The notes beneath the pieces were generated by a model. The model saw nothing but the letters and a program-made list of their open reading frames with translations. It was not told where the DNA came from and ran no database searches. A stretch of DNA of 19,899 nucleotides from positions 1-19,899 of the forward strand of contig JAWKSZ010000098.1 of the NCBI GenBank assembly GCA_041402045.1, in the 5' to 3' direction. Both the position numbers and the translations under genes were made by a program. Position 1 is the first letter of the stretch. Each line of letters begins with the position of its first letter. Below, piece after piece: positions 1 to 6,417 of this stretch. This DNA is from JAGQRJ01 sp041402045. Its GTDB lineage: Bacteria > Planctomycetota > J058.

Positions 1-766
1 GCACCGGCGCGCGGGACCAGCCGGCCCGGCCTTCGCCCTGGCCCACGGCGAGCACGCCGCCGCTGGCCACGTCCAGGAGCGCCGCCTCGGTGCGGGCGGT
101 GACCCGCACCTCCTCCGCCGGGAGCAGGAACCCGACCAGCAGCGGGTAGAGCGCGGCGCAGGCGTTGTGGCCCTCGAGCACCCGGGTCCGCCGGGCGTAG
201 ACGAGCACGACCTCGCACCCGATCCCCGCCGCCGCAGCGCGGATCGCGGGCAGGCTCGCGTCGCCCAGGAGGAAGCTCGGGATCGCCTGCACCTGGGCGA
301 AGGGCTCGAGGGCGGGGCCGCCCACCGGCGGCCAGCCCTCGTGGGGGTCCGACGACGCCGCGTGCAGTCCAGCGCGGATCGCGCGCAGCGCGTCGACGCC
401 GGGCGCCTGCAGCCGCGGGCTCCAGGGCCCGGGCTCCCACACGCACGCGCTGTCGAACAGGAGCGCGCTGCGCTCGGTGTAGGCCGCGAGCTCGACCACC
501 GCCAGGTTCGCGGGGGCCAGGAGCGTCGGCCGCGCGATCGGCCCGACGCGGCCCCCGCTCGCCGGCCGGGGCGGACGCCCGCCCTGCACGAGGTAGGCCT
601 CGGCGTCTCCCGAGAACACGAGCGGCGCGCCGCAGGCCTCGACGTCCGGGTCCAGGACCCGGGTCAGCCCGGGGTGCGCGGGCATGGGCTCGCGGGTGGC
701 GTCCACGCTGGCGCAGCCCAGGCCTCCCAGCGCGAGCAGCGCCAGGCTCGTTCGTAGCAGGTCCAC
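1..766 (-). CDS. Lipoprotein of unknown function, 3' end outside window
   Basis: A GTG start at 766 opens a frame that stays open to the window edge (255 codons seen). The N-terminus is a lipoprotein signal: a short hydrophobic stretch (LALLALGGLGC) ending in a lipobox with Cys at residue 18. The mature part is rich in Ala, Gly, Pro and Arg and contains TACTERSALLFDS-like text (AAYTERSALLFD) and VLAVGQGEG near the edge; I do not recognise a family. The start lies 2 bases after the TAG stop of the anti-sigma/DUF3160 gene (769..771), so it is probably the third gene of a sigma, anti-sigma, lipoprotein operon. That position suggests an envelope partner of the DUF3160 protein, which is inference only. 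The GTG is preferred because it gives a complete lipoprotein signal; the missing end lies beyond base 1. Confidence 0.7.
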   Translation of the reverse strand, partial: MDLLRTSLALLALGGLGCASVDATREPMPAHPGLTRVLDPDVEACGAPLVFSGDAEAYLVQGGRPPRPASGGRVGPIARPTLLAPANLAVVELAAYTERSALLFDSACVWEPGPWSPRLQAPGVDALRAIRAGLHAASSDPHEGWPPVGGPALEPFAQVQAIPSFLLGDASLPAIRAAAAGIGCEVVLVYARRTRVLEGHNACAALYPLLVGFLLPAEEVRVTARTEAALLDVASGGVLAVGQGEGRAGWSRAPV

Positions 767-768
767 GG

Positions 769-3015
769 CTACCTCCCCTCGTCCCAGCGGTGACTCGGCC
801 AGCGCGGCAGCGCGACGTCGACGGGCGCCTCGCCGGCGGGGGCCTCGCCCCACCACGAGCTCGCGACCAGCGCCGCGCCCTGGGCGACCTCGAGCCGCCG
901 GGTCGAGGGGTCGACCCCCACGCACACCAGGCGCTCGACCCCGAGCACACCGCGGTGCAGGACCCCGCCCACCCCGCTCCCCAGGTCCTCGACGCTGCGC
1001 ACGTCGAGGGGCGCCAGGGCGCGGACCGTGGGCACGTACTGCGCCAAGGCCTGGAGCGTCGAGGCGGGCACCGGGCGGTCCGAGAGCACGTCCTGCGCCG
1101 CGGAGCTCAGCGCGGCCTCCAGCCGGGTCAGGTGATCGAGGGCGGCGACGGCAGGGGAGCCCCAGCCCAGGAGCTGCTCGCCCACGTCCCGCAGCCGCGC
1201 GGCGGAGAACGCGATCCGCGCGTGCAGCTCCGGCAAGGGCTCGAGCACCGGGATCGGGCCCACGTCGTCGATCGGGCCCAGGTCCGCGGGGGCCGGGGGC
1301 GTGGCGTTGAGCGCGGCGAAAGCGGTCAGCGCCAGGCGGTCGCGATACCAGGGGTCGTTGAGGGTCGCGATCGGGGCCAGCCCGCGGCGGCGCAGGAGCG
1401 CGGCCACCGTCCACAGCCGGCCCTGCTCCAGGCAGGCGCGGGTGGGCACCGGACGGCTCGGGTCCCACCACGGGCGCGCCTGCTCGCGCAGCGCGGCCAC
1501 CGCGGCGTCGTAGGCCTCGGGGTCGGGGCCGTCGCTGCCCTCGGCCGAGATCACGCTGCGCAGGCGGCGCCCGGCCACGGGATCGGCGAGCACCCCGAGC
1601 ACGTCCAGAGCCGACGCTCGCTCGCGCCCGGCCACGCGCCCGGGACCGAGCCGCGCCAGGGCCTGCCCCTCGAGGGAGCGCAGGCGCCCCAGGAGGTGCA
1701 CGCCCTCGAGCTCGCCCGGGGCGGGCGCGCCGAGGACCGGGGCCGGGGTCAACGCGCGGGCCGTGCTCGCCACCCGCGCCACCACCGCGTCGCTCAGCTC
1801 GCTCGGGGTCACGGACTGCTGGGACAGCACCCGCCTGAGGGCCTCGAGCAGCTCGAAGGGCGTCACCGCGTCGGTCCGCCCGTAGAGCACCTCCAGCGCC
1901 GCCTCCAGCCGGGCCAAGGCGCCGAAGCCGTAGCGCCCGTCGGCGAGCCGGCCCTGGGAGAGCGCGAGCACGAGCATGCACGCCGCGCGGCTGGCCGCGG
2001 GGTCGTCCGGGTCGAGGGGCAGGCCCGCCACGCTCAGCCAGCGCATGGCCCGACCGTGGTCGTCGAGCCCCGTCGCGTGGCTGAACAGCCCGCGCTCGCG
2101 CAGGGCGCCGTAGTCGAGCACCACCTCTCGCCCGCAGAGCGCGCTGAGCACGGGAGAAGGCGCGGGGCCGACCGCCGCGCGGATCAGGGCCACCTCCGAG
2201 TGCACCCGCCGCCGGGCGGGGTCGGCGAGCTGCGACGGCAGGCCCTCCAGCGCCGCGAGCACGCTCACGTATTCTTGCGCCGCGCGCACCGCGTGGCGCG
2301 AGGTCTGCCCGCGCACGTCGCGGGCGAGGCGCCCCAGCTCGCGATCGAGGAGGTCGACGAGCCCGCGGACCTCGGGCCGCACGACCCGCTGCTCGAGCTC
2401 CAGGGCCAGCCGCGACGCTACCGCGCCGTAGATCACGAGGCTGGTGTCCGCGCTCGCCAGCGGGGGCAAGGTCGCCTCGGGGCCGTAGAGCGCGGAGAGG
2501 CTGGGGCGCGGCGGACCGAGCTGGATCAGGCCGTGGCTGCCCAGCGCCGCGATCTGACCGGGCTCGAGCTCGAGGGGCTGCTCCAGGAGCCCGTCCAGCG
2601 GCGGGAGCGGCCGCGGTTCGCTGGGGGTCCAGCTCGGCGCGCGGTAGTCGCGGGGCGCGTCGGGGATTCGGGGCGCGGCCAAGACCCACCGCGGCTCCCC
2701 GCCCAGCCAGCGCGCGAGGCCCCAGGCCGCGCAGAGCACGCTGGCCGCGACCAGGGCGTGGCCCCACCAGCGCAGGCCGCGGGGCGCGTCGGGCACGGCC
2801 TCGGTGTCGAGCTCCTTGGCCAGCCCGGCGTCGAAGCTGGCCCAGCGCGCGGCGTCGGGCAGCGGCACCACGTCCCGCACCAGCTCCTGCAGCGCCGAGA
2901 GCTCGGCCAGCTCCCGCGGCGCGCCGGCGTCGAGGGCCAGTCGCGCGATCACGCGCTCCTCCTCCTCGGGGGAGAGCTCGCCGTCGAGGAACCCGCTCAG
3001 CTCGGCGTCGCTCAC
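769..3015 (-). CDS. Anti-sigma-factor-like membrane protein fused to a DUF3160 domain
   Basis: 748 residues from a GTG whose bases overlap the sigma factor stop (GTGA, 3012..3015), the classical arrangement for an ECF sigma and its anti-sigma. Residues 1-70 look like a short cytosolic anti-sigma domain (FLDGELSPEEEERV) but lack the HxxxCxxC zinc motif. One membrane helix lies at about 85-103 (HALVAASVLCAAWGLARWL). The rest, about 150-725, matches DUF3160 signatures as I remember them: LPPLASADTSLVIYG (aligned to the PvFVTtDsvLh motif) near 184, DYGALRERG and RAMRWLSVAGL near 301-332, YGRTDAVTPFELLEAL near 378, ASALDVLGVL near 467, VLEPLPELHARI near 590 and an SSWW end. DUF3160 proteins are usually free lipoproteins or secreted proteins; fusion to an anti-sigma module is unusual. 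The inferred role is sensing an envelope signal and holding the ECF sigma at the membrane. The frame is open upstream through the sigma gene, but that extension is out of the sigma frame and has shadow composition. Confidence 0.8.
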   Translation of the reverse strand: MSDAELSGFLDGELSPEEEERVIARLALDAGAPRELAELSALQELVRDVVPLPDAARWASFDAGLAKELDTEAVPDAPRGLRWWGHALVAASVLCAAWGLARWLGGEPRWVLAAPRIPDAPRDYRAPSWTPSEPRPLPPLDGLLEQPLELEPGQIAALGSHGLIQLGPPRPSLSALYGPEATLPPLASADTSLVIYGAVASRLALELEQRVVRPEVRGLVDLLDRELGRLARDVRGQTSRHAVRAAQEYVSVLAALEGLPSQLADPARRRVHSEVALIRAAVGPAPSPVLSALCGREVVLDYGALRERGLFSHATGLDDHGRAMRWLSVAGLPLDPDDPAASRAACMLVLALSQGRLADGRYGFGALARLEAALEVLYGRTDAVTPFELLEALRRVLSQQSVTPSELSDAVVARVASTARALTPAPVLGAPAPGELEGVHLLGRLRSLEGQALARLGPGRVAGRERASALDVLGVLADPVAGRRLRSVISAEGSDGPDPEAYDAAVAALREQARPWWDPSRPVPTRACLEQGRLWTVAALLRRRGLAPIATLNDPWYRDRLALTAFAALNATPPAPADLGPIDDVGPIPVLEPLPELHARIAFSAARLRDVGEQLLGWGSPAVAALDHLTRLEAALSSAAQDVLSDRPVPASTLQALAQYVPTVRALAPLDVRSVEDLGSGVGGVLHRGVLGVERLVCVGVDPSTRRLEVAQGAALVASSWWGEAPAGEAPVDVALPRWPSHRWDEGR

Positions 3016-3602
3016 GTGCCCACCTCGGTCTGCCGCGCCTGCTGCAGCACCTCGGCCCGGGGGCCGAGGACGTCCGCCAGCCGCCGGCGCAGGATCTGGC
3101 GCCCCTTGTGGATCCGGGACATGACCGTGCCCTTGGGGATCTTGAGCGTCTCCGCGATCTCGGCGTAGCTCAGCCCGTGCACGTCCCGCAGGACCACCGC
3201 CGCCCGCGACGCCGGGGGCAGCGCGTCGATCGCCTCGCGGACCAGCGCCCGGGTCTCGGCCTGGGCCAGGCGCTCGCTGGCGCTCGGCCCGCGGGCCGCG
3301 GGCTCGAGGTCCTCGGGGAGCTCGGGCTCGCGCAGCCGGCGCTGCCGGCGGTCGAGGGCCGCGTTGGTCGCGATCCGGCGCAGCCAGGTGCGGAAGCTCG
3401 AGCGCTCGGCGAAGCGGTTCAGGCTGCGGTAGGCGCGCAAGAAGGCCTCCTGGGTCACGTCCATGGCGTCGTCGGCGTCGCGCAGGATCCAGAACGCCGT
3501 GCGGTAGGCCACCTCTCGGTGCACCTCCACCAGGCGGGCGAAGGCCTCGCGGTCGCCCGCGCGGGCCCTCTGGATCCATTCGGCTTCGTCGTCCACGCGC
3601 AC
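3012..3602 (-). CDS. ECF-family RNA polymerase sigma factor
   Basis: 196 residues. Sigma region 2 spans about 14-90: GDREAFARLVEVHRE, then the DDAMDVTQEAFLRAYRSL core-binding segment, then SFRTWLRRIATNAALDRRQRR for -10 recognition. Sigma region 4 spans about 118-175: a DALPPASRAAVVLRDVHGLS segment and an HTH with AEIAETLKIPKGTVMSRIHKGR. There is no region 1 or 3, as is typical for the SigW/RpoE-like ECF group. The GTG at 3602 was chosen because homology begins right after it. A longer ATG frame starts at 3707 but would run through the divergent promoter region. The stop overlaps the start of the anti-sigma-like gene (GTGA), so the two are translationally coupled. An ECF-like -35 hexamer, GGAACC, lies upstream and suggests autoregulation. 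Confidence 0.9.
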   Translation of the reverse strand: MRVDDEAEWIQRARAGDREAFARLVEVHREVAYRTAFWILRDADDAMDVTQEAFLRAYRSLNRFAERSSFRTWLRRIATNAALDRRQRRLREPELPEDLEPAARGPSASERLAQAETRALVREAIDALPPASRAAVVLRDVHGLSYAEIAETLKIPKGTVMSRIHKGRQILRRRLADVLGPRAEVLQQARQTEVGT

Positions 3603-3631
3603 CGCACTCGACCCGGGCCGCTCCCGGGGGA

Positions 3632-3654
3632 TTCGCCCGAAAATACCAGGTTCC
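3632..3654 (-). promoter_or_regulatory. Candidate ECF-type promoter of the sigma operon
   Basis: On the minus strand the sequence reads GGAACC (3654..3649), followed by an AT-richer stretch (TGGTATTTT) and then CGGGCGAATC. GGAAC with a T-rich spacer start is the common -35 signature of ECF promoters, and a possible -10 (CGAAT) follows at about 15 bases. It sits about 30 bases upstream of the GTG at 3602 and is one of few AT-leaning patches in the region. The -10 match is weak, so this rests mainly on the -35 element and location. Confidence 0.3.
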
Positions 3655-3705
3655 GCGGCGCCCCCCGGCTCGCCCCGCCCCCGAGCCGCGAGATAGACTG
3701 GTGCC

Positions 3706-4299
3706 ATGACTCGACTTGCGACCCTGGCCTGCGCCGCCCTGTGCCTGCTCCCGGCCCTCGCCCAGGAGGCCGAGCCCCCCTACGACCTCGAGCGCGAGGA
3801 GCTCACCTGCGAGAGCCCGCCCTTCAAGCTCGAGCGCCCCAGCGACTCCTGGGTGTTCCTCAAGCTCGACGTGCTCCAGGAGCGCGCGCGGGCCGAGGGC
3901 CAGGACCCGACGAGCTTCGAGACCCTCAAGGCCCAGCTGTGGTGGGGGGCCGCCAAGGCCTCGATCTACCTGCGCGCCTTCCCCGACGGGGTCCACCGCC
4001 GCGAGCCGGCCACCAGCGACACCTTCGCTGACGGCCAGATCGAGCACGTGCAGCGCGCGCTGGGCGAGGGCGCCGAGCTCAAGAAGCGCGGGCACGCCAA
4101 GGTCGCCAAGCGGGTGGCGACGGTGTTCGAGGTCGAGGGCCAGAGCCGCGACGGCAAGCCCTGGTTGGTGCAGCAGGCGGTGATCTACCGCGCCGAAGAC
4201 CTGCAGGTGTTCGTGCTCTCGCTGGAGGGCCCCGCCGACGACCGCCCCAAGGACCTGCGCAAGCAGTTCAAGAAGCTGCTCAAAGCGGTGAAGCTCTGA
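3706..4299 (+). CDS. Small secreted protein, possible PsbP/DcrB-like fold
   Basis: 197 residues starting with a clear signal peptide (MTRLATLACAALCLLPALA, likely cleaved before QEAEPP). The mature domain begins with FKLERPSDSWVFLKLD and ends with a strand-rich stretch (ATVFEVEGQSRDGKPW, QQAVIYRAEDLQVFVLSLEG) and a terminal helix rich in Lys (QFKKLLKAVKL). This order resembles PsbP/DcrB-type domains, where a modified protein surface is scored as a hypothetical family; it is a visual resemblance, not a recognised family. The gene is divergent from the ECF sigma operon with about 100 bases between start codons, so it may share that regulatory region. Its stop overlaps the probable CTG start of the next gene. 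Confidence 0.75.
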   Translation: MTRLATLACAALCLLPALAQEAEPPYDLEREELTCESPPFKLERPSDSWVFLKLDVLQERARAEGQDPTSFETLKAQLWWGAAKASIYLRAFPDGVHRREPATSDTFADGQIEHVQRALGEGAELKKRGHAKVAKRVATVFEVEGQSRDGKPWLVQQAVIYRAEDLQVFVLSLEGPADDRPKDLRKQFKKLLKAVKL

Positions 4300-4805
4300 G
4301 CGGTCGCCCCGCCCCGGTCGACCCCGACGCCGAGGGCTTCGCCGAGCTGCGCCTGGAGCTGGGCGGCGTCCCCGCCAGCCTGCGGGTCCTCGCCCGCGCC
4401 CCCCGCGCCTGGTCCGCGGTGTGGGGCGCCTGGCGCGGCGTGCTGTTCGAGGGCGAGCTCCCGCGCACGACCAAGGAGCTCCTGGCCCTGGCCGCCGCCG
4501 CCGAGGCCGGGCGCGAGGACCTGAGCGCGCTGTGGCGCGACGCCCTCGCCCGCCGCGGCCTCGCGCCCAAGCTCCTGGACGACGTGGCCCTGGGCCGCGC
4601 GACCTCGCTCCCCAAGCGCACGCGGCTGGTGCTCGGCTCCGGGGCGCGGCTGGTCAAGGACCCGGGCGCGCTGACGGAGGAGGACTTCGACGCCCTGCGC
4701 CACGTGGGGCTCGGCGACGCCGAGCTGGCCGAGCTGGTCGCGGCCTGCGGCGTGCTCCGGCTGGTCCTGACCGTGGACCTGGCCCTCGACCCGCCGGCTC
4801 CTTAG
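4296..4805 (+). CDS. AhpD/carboxymuconolactone decarboxylase-like protein without redox cysteines
   Basis: A protein of 169 residues if started at the CTG at 4296, which overlaps the upstream TGA (CTGA). The only other usual start is a GTG at 4419, which would cut away the first CMD helix. Protein-like sequence (GFAELRLELGGVPASLRVLA, then RAWSAVWGAWRGVLFEGEL) continues upstream of that GTG with no ATG, GTG or TTG before the CTG. The helix ELPRTTKELLALAAAAEAG matches the CMD core. The family CxxCxxxH active site is replaced by GREDLSALW, and the only Cys is at 151, so peroxidase activity is unlikely. The last codons overlap the convergent YcaQ-like gene (TTAG). The CTG start is inference; the coding frame itself looks sound. 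Confidence 0.65.
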   Translation: MSGRPAPVDPDAEGFAELRLELGGVPASLRVLARAPRAWSAVWGAWRGVLFEGELPRTTKELLALAAAAEAGREDLSALWRDALARRGLAPKLLDDVALGRATSLPKRTRLVLGSGARLVKDPGALTEEDFDALRHVGLGDAELAELVAACGVLRLVLTVDLALDPPAP

Positions 4806-5188
4806 CGCGGCTCGAGGAAGCGCGCGACCCGCGCCAGCTCCGCCTCGAGCTCGCGGCGGAAGGCCGCGCCGCGCGGACGCGCGTCACCGACGCTGAGGTT
4901 CGCCCAGCCGACCACGGCGTCGCGCCACAGGAGCGGCAGGGCGTAGGCGTAGAGCATGCCCTCTTCGAGGCCGAGCTCGGCGTAGCCCGCGTCCAGGTCG
5001 CCGACCCGGTAGTCCTGGACGCGCGGGCGCAGGATCAGGTCCTGGGCCCGCGCCGGGGCGCGGATCGGGTCCGCCTGCACGAACCCCAGGCGCTCGACCG
5101 CGGCGCCCAGGGTCGTCGCCGGGAACAGGGTGTTCGCGATCGCCCGCGCGCGCAGCCGGGCGATCTGTCTCGAGGCGCGCTTGGCCAT
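4802..5188 (-). CDS. Miniature YcaQ-like (HTH_42) protein with the middle missing
   Basis: 128 residues from an ATG. Residues 1-75 resemble the N-terminus of the YcaQ/HTH_42 DNA glycosylase family (SRQIARLRARAIA, then ERLGFVQADPIRAPARAQDLILRPR, corresponding to the GxxQiDsinvlaRAHdlvl motif). From about 82 the sequence jumps to the family C-terminus (YALPLLWRDAVVGWANLSV, then ELEAELARVARFLEPR). Family members are usually about 350-400 residues, so some 230 residues with most of the winged-helix and catalytic core are absent, yet the frame is intact. It may be an in-frame deletion remnant or a reduced protein. The stop overlaps the stop of the convergent plus-strand gene. DNA-repair activity should not be assumed. 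Confidence 0.65.
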   Translation of the reverse strand: MAKRASRQIARLRARAIANTLFPATTLGAAVERLGFVQADPIRAPARAQDLILRPRVQDYRVGDLDAGYAELGLEEGMLYAYALPLLWRDAVVGWANLSVGDARPRGAAFRRELEAELARVARFLEPR

Positions 5189-5216
5189 AAGGCCCCAGGC
5201 TACGCGAGGTCGCGGC

Positions 5217-6374
5217 TCAGGGGGCGAGGAGCACGGGCTGAGTCCAGGCGTAGAACGCCCGGCCGTCGCGCACGCAGGTCACCCGCACCCGGGCGTAGCC
5301 CGAGAGGCCGGCGAGGTCGACGTCCAGCCGCGGGCCCTGCACGACGTGCGCCACTCGGCCGCCCTGGGTCACGACCTCGAGGGTCAAGCCGTCCGGCTGC
5401 GAGACCTCGCGGGCGGGACCCCGCACGTGCGGCTGGGCGAGCTCGGCGTCGGTCCCCGGGAGGTCGACCTCGACGGTCAGCCCCCGCGCGGGGTCGAGGT
5501 CCACGGTCGTGAGCACCACGCCGCTCGTCGCGTAGAAGTCGCCCGCGCGCAGGGCGGCGAGGAGCGCGGGCCGCGTCAGCTCGCGGGCGCGGACCATGAT
5601 CCAGCCGCCGCCGGCGGGGGCGTGGATCCCCAGTTCACGCTTGAGCCGCGCGTTCCAGGTCTTGGTGTGGTGCGCGTCGTCGCTGGCGACCCCGTAGAGC
5701 AGGCGCCCCTGGGACAGCACGGTGTCCCACAGGGCCTCGGTCGACGGCTGCGCGCCGCTGCCGAAGTTCTTGGCGTGGGGGTAGGCGTTGTAGACCTCGA
5801 AGAAGCCCACGCCCGCGTCGAGCACGTCCTGCGCCGCGATCTGGCCCTTGAAGTTCGGGTGGTTCGCGATCGCGATCCCGCCGGCGGCTTCGATCGCCGC
5901 GCGGTGCCGGGCGAGGATCGCGGCGACGGTGTCGCCGGGCCCGAAGTCCTGGCCGAGGTCGGTGTCCCAGGTCTCGGGGTCCACGCCGAGGGCCGTGCTG
6001 TGCACGATCCGCTCGGGGGCCTGAGGGTTGCGACGCTGATAGAGGAGGCGGGTGCGGGTGTCGCTCGTGACCTCGGAGCCCGGGAGGAACACGAAGCCCT
6101 CGTCCTCCAGGTCCCGCGCGCGGTCCTCGCGCCCGATCCGGTCGTGGTCGCTCAGGCAGAGGAACTGGTAGCCGTGCTCCTTGTACCAGCGCGCGACCCT
6201 GCGCGGCCCCGAGTCACCGTGGGGCAGGGGGAGCCAGATCCGGGCGTGGGCGTGGGTGTTGCCCTTGAACCAGCGCGGCGCTGGGGCGCCCCCCAGGCCC
6301 TCGACGAGGGACTGCCCGCTGACCGGGCCGAGGAGCAGCGCGCCGAGGAGCAGGCTGAGGAGGGGAGCTCGCAT
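5217..6374 (-). CDS. Secreted PHP-domain metallohydrolase, CehA/McbA type
   Basis: 385 residues from the ATG at 6374; a GTG three codons upstream (6383) is the alternative and gives 388. The N-terminus is a signal peptide (MRAPLLSLLLGALLLGPVSGQS), so the enzyme acts outside the cytoplasm. PHP metal-ligand motifs are all visible (numbered from the GTG): NTHAHA at 42-47, LSDHD at 77-81, GSE at 102-104, ANHPN at 173-177 and SDDAHH at 234-239. These would bind two or three divalent metals for hydrolysis of a phosphoester or carbamate-type substrate, which cannot be named. The C-terminal part (about 285-388) is beta-rich, with a DFYATSGV motif usual in this family. It follows the propeller gene on the same strand but is separated from it by a strong hairpin. 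Confidence 0.88.
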   Translation of the reverse strand: MRAPLLSLLLGALLLGPVSGQSLVEGLGGAPAPRWFKGNTHAHARIWLPLPHGDSGPRRVARWYKEHGYQFLCLSDHDRIGREDRARDLEDEGFVFLPGSEVTSDTRTRLLYQRRNPQAPERIVHSTALGVDPETWDTDLGQDFGPGDTVAAILARHRAAIEAAGGIAIANHPNFKGQIAAQDVLDAGVGFFEVYNAYPHAKNFGSGAQPSTEALWDTVLSQGRLLYGVASDDAHHTKTWNARLKRELGIHAPAGGGWIMVRARELTRPALLAALRAGDFYATSGVVLTTVDLDPARGLTVEVDLPGTDAELAQPHVRGPAREVSQPDGLTLEVVTQGGRVAHVVQGPRLDVDLAGLSGYARVRVTCVRDGRAFYAWTQPVLLAP

Positions 6375-6417
6375 GCGGGACACGGAGCACCCGGCGTGCC
6401 CGGCGCGGGAAGGGGAG

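Noticed and set aside
790..3168. 792-codon open frame on the plus strand
   Set aside because: Antisense shadow of the DUF3160 fusion; composition rich in Arg, Gly and His with no domain. High GC makes long spurious frames common here.
3690..3700. TAGACT as a -10 element for the plus-strand gene at 3706
   Set aside because: Only 4 of 6 bases match, it lies about 10 bases from the ATG and no -35 is visible.
3603..3707. ATG start for the sigma factor at 3707
   Set aside because: It would overlap the ATG of the divergent gene and remove the intergenic region; sigma homology begins after 3602.
3016..4095. Upstream extension of the anti-sigma/DUF3160 frame to about 1108 residues
   Set aside because: It overlaps the sigma gene and the divergent gene in other frames and is Arg/Pro/Gly-rich shadow text; the GTGA start at 3015 explains the gene.
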